Assembly (NCBI RefSeq): GCF_004117855.1
Contig: NZ_QWBW01000012.1
Span: 1-64,000 of the forward strand
DNA from: Modicisalibacter coralii
Lineage (GTDB): Bacteria; Pseudomonadota; Gammaproteobacteria; Pseudomonadales; Halomonadaceae
Length of the DNA: 64,000 nt
Reading direction: 5' to 3'
Below, one piece after another: positions 53,822 to 63,258 of the stretch; the first letter of the stretch is position 1; each line of letters starts with the position of its first letter. A program made the translations under genes and the position numbers. The notes under the pieces were generated by a model. That model was not told the origin of the DNA, ran no database searches, and saw only the letters and a program-made list of their open reading frames with translations.

Positions 53822-54865
53822 ATGAAAGCCGTGGTCTTCGAAAGCTTCCAGACACCTCCCAGTATCCAGACCGTTCCCGATCCCTCTCCTGCCCCCCACG
53901 GCGTGGTGGTGCGGGTAGAGGCATCGGGGCTGTGCCGCAGCGACTGGCACGCCTGGATGGGGCACGACAGCGACATCGTGCTGCCCCACGTGCCCGGGCA
54001 CGAGCTGGCCGGCACCATCGTCGCGGTGGGCAAGGAGGTCACTCGCTGGCAGCCGGGCGCGCGGGTCACCGTGCCCTTCGTCAGCGGCTGCGGCGCCTGC
54101 CACGAGTGCCGCAGCGGCCACCAGCAGGTATGCCACCACCAGGTGCAGCCCGGTTTCACCCAGTGGGGCTCCTACGCCGAGTACACCAGCCTGCAGCATG
54201 CCGATCTCAACCTGGTCGCGCTGCCCGAGAGCATGGACTTCGCCACCGCCGCGGGCCTCGGCTGCCGTTTCGCCACCGCCTTCCGCGCGGTGGTCGATCA
54301 GGGCCGGGTCAGCGGCGGGCAGTGGGTCTGCGTCTATGGCTGCGGCGGGGTCGGGCTGTCGGCGATCATGATCGCCAGCGCCCTGGGCGCTCAGGTGGTG
54401 GCGGTGGATATCGACGACGCCAAGCTGCGCCTGGCGCGGGAACTCGGCGCCACGGCGACGCTGAATGCCACGCAGTGTGCGGATGTCGTCGCGGCGGTCC
54501 GCGAGCTGAGCCAGGGTGGCGCCCATGTCTCGCTGGACGCGCTGGGCAGCCGGCTCACCTGCCAGAACTCGATCCTGAGTCTGCGCACCCGAGGCAAGCA
54601 CGTGCAGGTGGGGCTGATGGCGGGGGACCAGCAGTCGCCGCCGCTGCCCATGCACCGGGTGATCGCCGAGGAGCTGGAGATTCTGGGCAGCCACGGCATG
54701 CAGGCGCACCGCTACGGCGCCATGCTCGACATGGTGCGCCACGGCCGGCTCGACCCGGCGCGGCTGGTCGGCCGGCGTATTGGCCTGGCCGAAGCGCCGG
54801 CGGCGCTGATGGCGATGGATTCGTTCCAGGGTGTGGGGGCCACGGTGATCACCGACTTCCGCTAG
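53822..54865 (+). CDS. Zinc-dependent alcohol dehydrogenase
   Basis: 347 residues. Catalytic zinc region with Cys in [14 protein letters not shown] and GHE in VPGHELAGT; structural zinc Cys cluster [18 protein letters not shown]-binding [19 protein letters not shown]. It oxidises an alcohol or reduces an aldehyde; substrate unknown. The upstream region abuts the truncated Lrp gene, whose intact ancestor may have regulated it. No strong ribosome site is seen. Confidence 0.88.
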   Translation: MKAVVFESFQTPPSIQTVPDPSPAPHGVVVRVEASGLCRSDWHAWMGHDSDIVLPHVPGHELAGTIVAVGKEVTRWQPGARVTVPFVSGCGACHECRSGHQQVCHHQVQPGFTQWGSYAEYTSLQHADLNLVALPESMDFATAAGLGCRFATAFRAVVDQGRVSGGQWVCVYGCGGVGLSAIMIASALGAQVVAVDIDDAKLRLARELGATATLNATQCADVVAAVRELSQGGAHVSLDALGSRLTCQNSILSLRTRGKHVQVGLMAGDQQSPPLPMHRVIAEELEILGSHGMQAHRYGAMLDMVRHGRLDPARLVGRRIGLAEAPAALMAMDSFQGVGATVITDFR

Positions 54866-54894
54866 GCCTGTCTGAAAAGGACGGTCCGGCCCCG

Positions 54895-57174
54895 TCAGAC
54901 CGCCTCGGCGGCCGGCGTCTCGTCGTCGGCTTCGACCGGCCGGGCCACCAGCCGCGCGGCGGCTTCGCTCAGCGGCACCAGTTGCCGGCTGAGATGCAGC
55001 AGCTGGGTCTGGACCACGCGGCGTTCGTCGTCGGCGTCGTCCCGGGCAGCGACGGGCTCGCGCTCGAAGATGGCGACCAGGGCGTCCTGCTCGTCACGCG
55101 GGTCGGCGATGGGCTCGCGGGCCTGCAGGCGGGCGGCGATGGCATCGAGGTCGTCGGCGAGCCGCCGCGCGGCGGCGTAGAGCTCAGCGTCGTCCGCACT
55201 GGCCACCAGGGTGCCCCGGTGAGCCCCCAGCGCGGAGAGATATCCCAGCAGGGTGTGCGAGACGACCAGAAAGCGAAAGCCCTCGTCGGCGTCCTTCTTG
55301 CGGTAGTGCCCGGGTTCCTGAAGCATGTTGCCCAGCACCGTGGAGAGCGCGGCGTCGGCATTGTGGGCGTTGCGTCGCGCCAGCCGGTAGGCGAGATCGT
55401 CCTGCTTGCCGCTCTCGTACTGGTGGATGATCTCGCGCAGGTAGGCGGTGCTGTCGGCGAGCGCCCTCGACGCGACCTTGTGCAGCCGGCGCCCCTGCCA
55501 GTCCGGCAGGATGAAGAACACCGCCAGCCCGGCGATCAGGGCGCCGACCAGGGTATCGAACAGGCGAGGCAGGATCAGGTCGAAGCCATCGCCGACCTGG
55601 TTGAAGCTCGCCAGCACCAGCGTGGTGATGGCCGCGGTGGCGACGATGTAGTGGCGTTCGCGGTTGGCGAAGAACACCACGCCGGCGATGACCGCGATCA
55701 ACGACTGCACCAGCGGGTCGGGAAACAGGCTGATCAGCGCCCAGCCGACCACCAGCCCCAGCACCGTGCCCTGGATCCGCTGGCGCAGGAAGCGTCGTGT
55801 GGCGCCGAAGTTGGGCCGACACACGAACAGCGTGGTCAGCAGGATCCAGTAGCCCTGGGTAGGGTGCACCAGGTGCAGCACGGCGTAGCCCGCCAGCAAC
55901 GCGATGGGCAGGCGCAGGGCGTGGCGGAAGGTCGGCGAGCCCGGCGTCAGCTGCAGGCGCACGCGCTCCCAGGCGTCCGTGATGCTGCGCGGCGAGCGAT
56001 CGAACAGGCTGGCGTCCTGCTCGTCGACCGCCGCGTCCGGGTTCTGGGCGCTGGAAAGCTGATTCTCCAGCGTCGTCAGGTTGCGCGCCAGGGCCTGCAG
56101 CGAGCGCAGCAGCAGCGTCCAGTCCGGGTTGCGCTGCGCGCGCAGGTAGACGATCGAGGCGTGCAGATCCTCCAGGGCCTGTTCGCTCTGGTCGTGATCG
56201 AAGGGCTGGCGCAGCAGCAGGGCCCGGGCCAGCCGCTTGCAGGCGCGGCCCTGCTGGTCGAGCAGGCGCTGGCAGCGGAACAGCACGTCGTGGTGGAAGA
56301 AGGCCTCGGCCAGCGCCGAATAGGGGTAGTGCGAGGCGCTGACCCGTTCGTGGATGTCCTGGGCGATGAAATAGAGCCGCAGGTAGCGATTGAGCTTGCG
56401 GCTGCCGCGCTGGCCTTCCAGGCGCCGGAAGATCATCTCCTTGGCCTGGTTGAGGGCGGTAACGACGCGGCCGTTCTGGCGCGCCAGCGCCACCCGGCGC
56501 TCCTCGACGTCGAGCCCGCGCAATGGCTCGAACAGGGTCGCCTTGATGATCAGGTACTCGCCCAGCTCGCGATAGAGCTGAGCCATGCTCTGCTTGAGCG
56601 GCTGGCGCGAGAACAGCGCGCACCAGATCACCGAGATCAGCCCGTACCAGGCCGCCCCGCCGACCAGCAGCAGCGGCTGACGCCAGACATTCTCGCTGGT
56701 CCCGCCGTGCTGCTCGATGCTGATCATCGAGTAGACCGACAGGATCAGCGTCGCCGAGGCGATGGTCGCGTAACGCGGTCCCACGGCGCCCAGCATGATG
56801 AAGACGAAGGCGGACAACGCCAGGCCGGGCGCGAACAACCATGGCCAGGGAAACAGCAGCTCCACCGAGAGCGAGGCGACGGCGAAACACACCAGCGTGA
56901 CCAGCAGCGCCCGGACCCGCCCCTCCCAGTTGTCGTCGGTCTCGGCCAGGGCGCTGGCGATGATGCCGAGGAACAAGGGTATCGTCAGCGCGATCCGGTC
57001 CAGATGCCAGCCGAGGGCGATGGCGCCGCCGAGGGCGAGGAACACGCGCAGGCTGTAGGCGAACTTGTCGAGCGTCCACAGGCGACGCAGGGATTGGGCG
57101 AGCGAATCGGGAATCTCGGTATCTCCGGGTCGTGACCGTGGGGCACGCTTGCCTGCCGGGGCGGTGGCAGACAC
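54895..57174 (-). CDS. FUSC family inner-membrane protein (YccS-like)
   Basis: 759 residues. Two clusters of hydrophobic segments (about 40-175 and 415-550), each followed by a long soluble helical part, as in the YccS/YhfK branch of the FUSC family. GALIAGLAVFFILPDWQGRR and LVGGAAWYGLISVIWCALFSR are membrane parts. Related AaeB proteins export aromatic acids; the function of YccS-type members is not settled. Confidence 0.85.
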   Translation of the reverse strand: MSATAPAGKRAPRSRPGDTEIPDSLAQSLRRLWTLDKFAYSLRVFLALGGAIALGWHLDRIALTIPLFLGIIASALAETDDNWEGRVRALLVTLVCFAVASLSVELLFPWPWLFAPGLALSAFVFIMLGAVGPRYATIASATLILSVYSMISIEQHGGTSENVWRQPLLLVGGAAWYGLISVIWCALFSRQPLKQSMAQLYRELGEYLIIKATLFEPLRGLDVEERRVALARQNGRVVTALNQAKEMIFRRLEGQRGSRKLNRYLRLYFIAQDIHERVSASHYPYSALAEAFFHHDVLFRCQRLLDQQGRACKRLARALLLRQPFDHDQSEQALEDLHASIVYLRAQRNPDWTLLLRSLQALARNLTTLENQLSSAQNPDAAVDEQDASLFDRSPRSITDAWERVRLQLTPGSPTFRHALRLPIALLAGYAVLHLVHPTQGYWILLTTLFVCRPNFGATRRFLRQRIQGTVLGLVVGWALISLFPDPLVQSLIAVIAGVVFFANRERHYIVATAAITTLVLASFNQVGDGFDLILPRLFDTLVGALIAGLAVFFILPDWQGRRLHKVASRALADSTAYLREIIHQYESGKQDDLAYRLARRNAHNADAALSTVLGNMLQEPGHYRKKDADEGFRFLVVSHTLLGYLSALGAHRGTLVASADDAELYAAARRLADDLDAIAARLQAREPIADPRDEQDALVAIFEREPVAARDDADDERRVVQTQLLHLSRQLVPLSEAAARLVARPVEADDETPAAEAV

Positions 57175-57368
57175 CTGGCGCGGCGCTGATGCTCTTAAAC
57201 TTTAGTATAACGTCTTGTGGCTTATCGGCGGCAACAGCGAGCGCTTTACCCGGGGCGGACACGCTGGGCGGGGACGCAAGGGTACACAGTCACACCTGAG
57301 CCGTGCGGTCTCGGACGTCGGCCCGAGCCGGTTCCTGCGGCTCGGGCGCGCGGCCGCCAGGCGATTGG

Positions 57369-57725
57369 TCAGAGGTGCTTGAGCAGTGCCTGGAGGCGAT
57401 TGAGATCCCGGGAATCGCCGACCAGCCGCAAGCGCCCGTCGATCAGGCCCTCGCGGAAGGCCCGCTGGGAGGGCTTCTTCAGGACCGCCAGGGCGGCCTC
57501 GGCGTCGCGAAAGCGCAGTTCCAGGTCGAGATCCACCGGCAGGCCCGGGGCGCTGGCGACCCGCTCGGCGTTCATCCGGTAGTGTCGGGCGATGGACAGA
57601 TCCTCGGTGGCGATGCCCCAGTCCAGCCGACCGCGTTCGCGCAGGGCGTCGCGAAACGCCGTCCGGCGCCGCCGCGCACGCTTGAGCATCCAGCCGAGCA
57701 GCCACAGCATCAGTCGAAGCTTCAT
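57369..57725 (-). CDS. Small SCP2-like protein
   Basis: 118 residues. The N-terminus is basic and partly hydrophobic (MKLRLMLWLLGWMLKRARRR), suggesting membrane contact. The C-terminal part (LRFRDAEAALAVLKKPSQR, GLIDGRLRLVGDSRDLNRLQ) recalls the SCP2 lipid-binding fold. Function unknown; it lies upstream of the hupB terminator on the same strand. The 194 bp beyond its stop, up to 57174, show no feature. Confidence 0.6.
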   Translation of the reverse strand: MKLRLMLWLLGWMLKRARRRRTAFRDALRERGRLDWGIATEDLSIARHYRMNAERVASAPGLPVDLDLELRFRDAEAALAVLKKPSQRAFREGLIDGRLRLVGDSRDLNRLQALLKHL

Positions 57726-57757
57726 GGCGCATCCATGACGTCAGAGGAGGAAGGGAG

Positions 57758-57778
57758 AGCCGTCGCCTGGGCGACGGC
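57758..57778 (-). terminator. Intrinsic terminator after hupB
   Basis: AGCCGTCGC and GCGACGGCT form a perfect 9-bp stem with a 3-nt loop, 54 bp past the hupB stop on the minus strand, followed by pyrimidine-rich CTCTCCCTTCCTCC. A classic GC stem, though without a pure T run. Confidence 0.6.
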
Positions 57779-57831
57779 TGGCGGGAGGGCCCGAACACGC
57801 TGACGGTACCGGGCTCTCTCCCGCGGCGGTC

Positions 57832-58107
57832 TTACTTGGAGACGGCGTCCTTGAGAGCCTTGCCGGCCTTGAAGGCAACGGTCTTGCTGGCCGGGATGGT
57901 CAGCGACTCGCCGGTCTGCGGGTTCTTGCCGGTACGGGCCGCCCGCTCGCGCACGGTGAAGGAGCCGAAGCCGATCAGTGAAACGTCCTGCCCCTTGGCC
58001 ACGCTGCCGGTGATCTCGTCGAGAATCACGTTGAGCACCTGACTGGCCTTGTCCTTGGAAAGATCGGCACGCTCGGCAATCGCCGCCGCGAGTTCTGGCT
58101 TGCGCAT
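57832..58107 (-). CDS. hupB: DNA-binding protein HU
   Basis: 91 residues. The whole protein matches HU: MRKPELAAAIAERADLSKDK, GFGSFTVRERAARTGKNPQT with the DNA-clasping arm (RTGKNPQTGE), and TVAFKAGKALKDAV at the end. It wraps and bends DNA as a dimer. AGGAGG lies upstream. Alone with its own terminator, as expected for an abundant protein. Confidence 0.95.
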   Translation of the reverse strand: MRKPELAAAIAERADLSKDKASQVLNVILDEITGSVAKGQDVSLIGFGSFTVRERAARTGKNPQTGESLTIPASKTVAFKAGKALKDAVSK

Positions 58108-58216
58108 ATAGCCCTCCTGAAATGTGGCAGTGAAGACGGCAGCCTCGACTACCGTGGGTCTTGTTGTTCGTGACTTAGGTCGACGCGAACCCGCAGGTCT
58201 GCGGGGTATGACGCAA

Positions 58217-59377
58217 CTAGATTAGCAACGGCGGCGCGGCCCGCGCCAGTTCGACTTTCCGCCGCACGCAGCGTCCAGTCAACGCAAAGCCCAACAAACG
58301 TCCGTTCTCGTCTTCCGCCAGGGCACTGAGGTCGACGTCCTCGCCCTCGATCCGCCAGCGGTGGGGAACTTCCCGCGGGGGCAGGGCGACCACCGGGCAA
58401 CAGGGGGTCTTGACGATCACCGGCCAGGGTCCGTAATTCACCGCGGTGGGCGTACCGGCGAGCGTCGCCGCCAGCGCCTTGGCGCTCGCCTGCAGCGGCT
58501 GGACATACATGGCATTGACGCCGTCCACGCAGGCCACGTCGCCCAGCGCGTAGATCCCCGGCGCCGAGGTGCGCAGGTAGCGGTCGGTATGAATGCCCGC
58601 CGCACTGCTGGTGATGCCCGCCCGCTCGGCGAGCGTCGTGCGCGGTGCGAGGCCGGTGGCCACCAGCACCAGGTCGGCATCCAGCGCATGGCCGTCGTCC
58701 AGGGGCAGGCACACGTCGCCACCGTCGAGCGACGGGGCCGTCACGCTGCGCCCCAAGTGCAGCGCGATACCGGCGCCGGCGAGCTCGCCGGCCAGCGCGT
58801 GGCCCAGCGGCTCGGGGAGCAGGCGCGCCAGTGGCGCTCGCTCGGGGGCAATCATCGCCACCGCGTGGCCGCCGGCGGCCAGGTCGTTGGCATATTCACA
58901 GCCCACCAGCCCGGCACCGACGATCGCGACCCGGGCCGGCCGACCGACGGCCTCCAGCGCGGCGTGAAAGGCGCGGTAGTCGTCGAGATCGTTGATGGTG
59001 AAGACCCGTCCGGCGAGCGCCGCGTCGATGGCGAAGGGCGGTTGTGGCGCGGCGCCGGTGGCGAGCACCAGCTCGTCGAAGGCCAGCCTCTCGGTGCCGA
59101 GGTGCAGCTCGCGCGCCCCCGGGTCGACGGCATCGACCCGGGTATGGGTACGCACCACCAGGTTCAGTTCGTCGGCGAGCGCCAGCGCCGAGCGGCTGGC
59201 CAGGGCGTCGGGGGCCAGCCCCTTGGCGAAGCCGGTGGACAGCAGGGGCTTGGAATAGTCGTCGCCACTGTCGGCGGTGATCAGGGTGATCGGCCGTTGC
59301 GGCTGGTGGCGACGCAGGGCACGCGCCAGGCCGAGACCGGCCATGCCGCTGCCGAGCAGGATCAGAGGTGAGCTCAT
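58217..59377 (-). CDS. FAD-dependent NAD(P)/FAD oxidoreductase, rubredoxin reductase type
   Basis: 386 residues. FAD-binding LLGSGMAGLGLARALR at the N-terminus, NAD-binding VAIVGAGLVGCEYANDLA (about 145-162) and the second FAD motif IYALGDVACVDG (about 285). It resembles rubredoxin-NAD reductases of pseudomonads; no rubredoxin gene is visible nearby. AGGGA precedes the start at 59377. Confidence 0.86.
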   Translation of the reverse strand: MSSPLILLGSGMAGLGLARALRRHQPQRPITLITADSGDDYSKPLLSTGFAKGLAPDALASRSALALADELNLVVRTHTRVDAVDPGARELHLGTERLAFDELVLATGAAPQPPFAIDAALAGRVFTINDLDDYRAFHAALEAVGRPARVAIVGAGLVGCEYANDLAAGGHAVAMIAPERAPLARLLPEPLGHALAGELAGAGIALHLGRSVTAPSLDGGDVCLPLDDGHALDADLVLVATGLAPRTTLAERAGITSSAAGIHTDRYLRTSAPGIYALGDVACVDGVNAMYVQPLQASAKALAATLAGTPTAVNYGPWPVIVKTPCCPVVALPPREVPHRWRIEGEDVDLSALAEDENGRLLGFALTGRCVRRKVELARAAPPLLI

Positions 59378-59467
59378 GCGGTTCCCTGGCATGATGATTC
59401 GAGGGTGACGGGCGATGAATGCCGCCATGGTACACTATCGCGTCCCATTTCCGACCCGGAGGCCGCC

Positions 59468-60010
59468 GTGCCCGAGGCGACATCCCTCCCGGCGAACGTC
59501 CCCCACTGGCGCCCCGCCGCGGCCTGGCGACCGGCGATGAGCGCCGCCTGGTGGCGCTGGCTGGCCTCGCGCGACTCGCTGACCCGGCGGCTGATCGCCG
59601 CGGCGCCACAGGGCTTCGCGGTACGCCTGCTCGCCCAGCGGCTCACCTGCCCGCGCCGCGACGAGGCCGTCGCACTGGGCATCCCCGCAACGCGCTACGT
59701 ATGGTGCCGCGAAGTCGCGCTGTGCAACGGCGACACACCCTGGGTCGTGGCCCGCTCGGTGGCCCCGCTGGAGCGCCTGGGCGGCCAGCGTCTCGGCCAG
59801 CTCGGCGAGCGCTCGCTGGGCAGCTGGCTGTTCCGCCAGCCGGGTCTCGAGCGCGGGCCGATCGAGATCACCCGCAGCGCACCGCCCTTCCATCCCGCCA
59901 CCGGCCCCTGGGGGCGCCGCTCGCGGTTTCGTCACGGCCGCTTCGAGGTACTGGTCCAAGAGTTCTTCCTAGCGCGCATGGCGGATGAACTGGCGCTACC
60001 CAGACGCTAG
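59468..60010 (+). CDS. ubiC: Chorismate pyruvate-lyase
   Basis: 180 residues. The pattern of UbiC is present: W at the N-terminal region, LTRRL, REVALCNGDTPWVVARSV and the C-terminal ETR-like RSRFRHGRFEVLVQEFFL. It removes pyruvate from chorismate to give 4-hydroxybenzoate for ubiquinone. GTG start with GGAGG upstream; followed at once by ubiA. Confidence 0.9.
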   Translation: MPEATSLPANVPHWRPAAAWRPAMSAAWWRWLASRDSLTRRLIAAAPQGFAVRLLAQRLTCPRRDEAVALGIPATRYVWCREVALCNGDTPWVVARSVAPLERLGGQRLGQLGERSLGSWLFRQPGLERGPIEITRSAPPFHPATGPWGRRSRFRHGRFEVLVQEFFLARMADELALPRR

Positions 60011-60040
60011 ACTGGGCGACGTTTGCCACCGGAGATCACC

Positions 60041-60940
60041 ATGTCAGACAGCCCGCGTCCCACGGGGGCGGCGCGTTTTCATCCCGCGCGCCTGCCCGCC
60101 TTCCTGCATTTGACCCGGCTCGATCGGCCGATCGGCACCTGGCTGTTGATGTGGCCCACGCTGTGGGCGCTGTGGATCGCCGCCGAGGGCCTCCCCGAGC
60201 GCGCGACGCTGCTGATCTTCGTCGCCGGGGTCTACCTGATGCGCGCCGCCGGCTGCGTGATCAACGATTACGCCGACCGTCACTTCGACGGGCACGTCAA
60301 GCGCACCCGCGACCGCCCGCTGGCCACCGGTCGCATCGGCGAAGGCGAGGCCCGGGCACTGTTCGTCGCGCTGGTGGCCGCGGCCTTCGTGCTGGTCTGC
60401 TTCACCAACGCCTTCACGGTGATGCTCTCGGTGGGCGGCGTGGCGCTGGCCTTCGTCTACCCGTTCATGAAGCGCTACACCCACTGGCCGCAGGCGGTGC
60501 TCGGCGCGGCCTTCTCGTGGGCGATCCCCATGGCCTTCGGCGCCGTCCAGCAGCAGGTGCCGGTGGACGCCTGGCTGCTGTTCTTCGCCAACGTGGCCTG
60601 GACGGTGGCCTACGACACCGAATACGCCATGGTCGACCGCGACGACGACCTGACGATCGGCATCAAGTCCACCGCGGTGCTGTTCGGCGCCTACGACAAG
60701 CTGATGATCGGCCTGCTGCAGCTCGTCACGCTGACGCTGCTGGCGGTGGTCGGCGCGCACCAGGCGCTGAACGGCTACTTCTGGGTCGGCCTGGCGGCGA
60801 TGGCGGCGATCTTCGTCTACCAGCAGTGGCTGATCCGCGACCGCTCGCGGGAGCGCTGTTTCCGGGCGTTTCTCAACAATCACTGGGCGGGGCTGGTGCT
60901 GTTCGCGGGGATCGGCCTGGCGCTGTGGCCGGTGGTGTAA
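60041..60940 (+). CDS. ubiA: 4-hydroxybenzoate octaprenyltransferase
   Basis: 299 residues with about eight membrane segments. Both Asp-rich motifs are present: [20 protein letters not shown] (first) and [20 protein letters not shown] (second). It attaches the polyprenyl chain to 4-hydroxybenzoate in ubiquinone synthesis. 30 bp after ubiC, so one operon. GGAG precedes the start. Confidence 0.95.
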   Translation: MSDSPRPTGAARFHPARLPAFLHLTRLDRPIGTWLLMWPTLWALWIAAEGLPERATLLIFVAGVYLMRAAGCVINDYADRHFDGHVKRTRDRPLATGRIGEGEARALFVALVAAAFVLVCFTNAFTVMLSVGGVALAFVYPFMKRYTHWPQAVLGAAFSWAIPMAFGAVQQQVPVDAWLLFFANVAWTVAYDTEYAMVDRDDDLTIGIKSTAVLFGAYDKLMIGLLQLVTLTLLAVVGAHQALNGYFWVGLAAMAAIFVYQQWLIRDRSRERCFRAFLNNHWAGLVLFAGIGLALWPVV

Positions 60941-60966
60941 GAGTTCATTTCCAAACCCTCTGATGG

Positions 60967-61027
60967 TGGGCGCCGGGGGCAGGGCAAAGCGAGGGTCCTT
61001 TGCCATGGACGGCAAAGGTAGCGCCCA
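60967..61027. repeat. Nested hairpin (REP-like) downstream of ubiA
   Basis: CCTTTGCC (60997-61004) and GGCAAAGG (61011-61018) form a perfect 8-bp stem around ATGGAC; outside it TGGGCGC (60967-60973) pairs with GCGCCCA (61021-61027). The nested structure between ubiA and the Pho boxes looks like an extragenic palindromic repeat and may also end the ubiCA transcript. Confidence 0.5.
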
Positions 61028-61122
61028 GGGAGGGGTTTACAGCGCCCTCGCGACGCCCTGCCGCCGGAGAAGCCCACGCCGCCTACCGGTTGTGAAAGGC
61101 CAGCATTGCGCCCGCGGCACGT

Positions 61123-61173
61123 TTGTCACAAGCTTGTCACATTAGCGCGTTGTAATCGTCATCGTCCTGTCAC
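61123..61173 (+). promoter_or_regulatory. Two tandem Pho boxes upstream of phoB
   Basis: TTGTCACAAGCTTGTCAC at 61123-61140 and TCGTCATCGTCCTGTCAC at 61156-61173 each hold two 7-bp half-sites 11 bp apart, the PhoB-binding pattern (CTGTCAT-N4-CTGTCAC). The two boxes are 33 bp apart, three helical turns, so they lie on one face of the DNA. They show that phoB-phoR is autoregulated by phosphate limitation. Confidence 0.8.
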
Positions 61174-61227
61174 TGCCGGATGCTCGCCAATGGAGGACGA
61201 GATCCGCCACCGCACGAGGCCAGGGGA

Positions 61228-61917
61228 ATGACATCCAAGACCGTGCTCATCGTCGACGACGAGCCCTCCATTCGCGAGATGATCGCCGTGGCGCTGGAGA
61301 TGGCCGACTACCGGGTACTGGAGGCCGACAACGCCCAGGACGCCCACGCCCTGATCGTCGACGACCAGCCCGACCTGCTGCTGCTCGACTGGATGATGCC
61401 CGGCACCAGCGGCATCGAACTGGCGCGTCGCCTCAAGCGCGAGGAGACCACCGCCGAGCTGCCGATCATCCTGCTCACCGCCAAGAGCGAGGAGGACAAC
61501 AAGATCCTCGGTCTCGAGGCCGGTGCCGACGATTACATCACCAAGCCGTTCTCGCCGCGCGAGCTGGTGGCCCGGCTCAAGGCCGTGCTGCGCCGGACCA
61601 CGCCGCGTGGCATCGAGGATGCCGTCGAGGTCGAGGGGCTGATGCTCGATCCGGCCAGCCATCGGGTGTCGTCCCACGGCCAGGCACTGGAGATCGGCCC
61701 CACCGAGTACCGTCTGCTGCAGTTCTTCATGACCCACCAGGAGCGCGCCTATACCCGCGGTCAGCTACTCGATCAGGTGTGGGGCGGCAACGTCTACGTC
61801 GAGGAGCGCACCGTCGACGTGCACATCCGCCGCCTGCGCAAGGCGCTGGGCGAACCCCACCAGCATCTGATCCAGACCGTGCGCGGCACCGGCTACCGCT
61901 TCTCGGCAAGAGGCTGA
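61228..61917 (+). CDS. phoB: Phosphate regulon response regulator PhoB
   Basis: 229 residues, same as E. coli PhoB. Receiver domain with phosphorylated Asp54 (LLLDWMMPG), Thr in LLTAKSE and Lys in TKPFSPREL; C-terminal winged helix (GPTEYRLLQFFMTHQERAYT, VDVHIRRLRKALG). It activates phosphate-starvation genes. Start at 61228; the 5' region holds two Pho boxes. Confidence 0.95.
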   Translation: MTSKTVLIVDDEPSIREMIAVALEMADYRVLEADNAQDAHALIVDDQPDLLLLDWMMPGTSGIELARRLKREETTAELPIILLTAKSEEDNKILGLEAGADDYITKPFSPRELVARLKAVLRRTTPRGIEDAVEVEGLMLDPASHRVSSHGQALEIGPTEYRLLQFFMTHQERAYTRGQLLDQVWGGNVYVEERTVDVHIRRLRKALGEPHQHLIQTVRGTGYRFSARG

Positions 61918-61926
61918 CCCCGGCCG

Positions 61927-63246
61927 ATGTACTACTGGACCAACGAACTCTGGCGACTGGCCTATCTGGTCGGTGGACTGGGGGCGTTGGGCTGGGTGCT
62001 CGATGCCCCCGGCTGGGGGCTGGCCGGCGGCCTGGGGCTGTTCGTGTTCATCCACCTGCGTCACCTGCGCGAACTCTACGTCTGGCTGACCTATCACCCC
62101 GGCCGCGAGCCGCCGGTGGGCAGCGGCGTGTGGGGCGACCTGTTCGACCGACTCTACAAGTACCAGAAGACCCAGCGGATGACCCAGGAACGGCTGCGCG
62201 ACGTGATCCGCCGCGTCCAGGAGTCCTCCGAGGCGATGCGCGACAGCGTGGTGATGCTCGACAGCCGCGGCGACCTGGAGTGGTGGAATACCGCCGCCGA
62301 GCGGATGCTCGGTTTCCAGACCCGCCACGACCGCGGTCAGCACATCACCAATCTGCTGCGCGACCCGCGCTTCGTCGACTACTTCTACGCCCGCGACTAT
62401 CGCGAGCCGCTGACCCTGCCCTCGCCGATCCGCGACGACCTGGTCCTGCAGTTCCAGATCACCCTCTACGGCGACGACGAACGCCTGGTGATGGCCCGCG
62501 ACATCACCCGCCTGCACCGCCTGGAGCAGATGCGCCGCGACTTCGTCGCCAACGTCTCCCATGAGCTGCGCACGCCGCTGACCGTGCTCGCCGGCTATCT
62601 CGAGACCTACACCGAGTACGCCGATCAACTACCGCCGCGGTGGCGGCGCGGGCTCTCTCAGATGCAGGAACAGACCACGCGCATGCAGAATCTGGTCAAC
62701 GACCTGTTGCTGCTCTCGCGGCTCGAGACCGATCACCAGACCGAGCGCTCCACCCCGGTGGCGATCGACGACCTGCTGGAGAGCGTGCGCCGGGATACCG
62801 TCGCGCTCTCGGAGGGACGCCACAGCGTCCATGTCGAGATCGAGGATCCGCGCCGGCTCTCGGGGGTCGAGCAGGAACTGCGCAGCGCCGTCTCCAACCT
62901 GGCGTTCAACGCCGTGCGTTACACCCCCGAAGACAGCACCATCACCCTGCGATGGCGCGCCTGGCAGGAGGGCGCCGCGCTGGAGGTCGAGGACGACGGC
63001 GAGGGTATCGATCCGGTGCACATCCCGCGGCTCACCGAACGCTTCTACCGCGTCGACAAGGGCCGCAGCGCCGCCACCGGCGGTACCGGCCTGGGCCTGG
63101 CGATCGTCAAGCACGTATTGCTGCGCCATGACGCACGCCTGGAGATCGACTCCAATCCCGGCGAGGGCGCGCTGTTCCGCTGCGTGTTCCCCGCCGAGCG
63201 GCTGATCGAGGCCGACCCGGCGCTGGCCGACGCACAGCGGGCCTGA
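61927..63246 (+). CDS. phoR: Phosphate regulon sensor histidine kinase PhoR
   Basis: 439 residues. Two membrane segments (about 12-46), a PAS domain (SEAMRDSVVMLDSRGDLEWW), the phosphorylated His212 in ANVSHELRTPLTVL, and ATP-binding boxes (NLAFNAVRYTP; EDDGEGIDP; GGTGLGLAIVKHV). It senses phosphate status and phosphorylates PhoB. 9 bp after phoB. Confidence 0.95.
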   Translation: MYYWTNELWRLAYLVGGLGALGWVLDAPGWGLAGGLGLFVFIHLRHLRELYVWLTYHPGREPPVGSGVWGDLFDRLYKYQKTQRMTQERLRDVIRRVQESSEAMRDSVVMLDSRGDLEWWNTAAERMLGFQTRHDRGQHITNLLRDPRFVDYFYARDYREPLTLPSPIRDDLVLQFQITLYGDDERLVMARDITRLHRLEQMRRDFVANVSHELRTPLTVLAGYLETYTEYADQLPPRWRRGLSQMQEQTTRMQNLVNDLLLLSRLETDHQTERSTPVAIDDLLESVRRDTVALSEGRHSVHVEIEDPRRLSGVEQELRSAVSNLAFNAVRYTPEDSTITLRWRAWQEGAALEVEDDGEGIDPVHIPRLTERFYRVDKGRSAATGGTGLGLAIVKHVLLRHDARLEIDSNPGEGALFRCVFPAERLIEADPALADAQRA

Positions 63247-63258
63247 CGGCCGAGCCAC

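Noticed and set aside
54870-54878. GTCTGAAAA, a partial match to the end of the 36218 repeat
   Set aside because: Nine bases only, with no second end nearby.
53932-57135. A 1067-codon plus-strand frame across the dehydrogenase and FUSC gene
   Set aside because: It overlaps two identified genes and has no recognisable domain.
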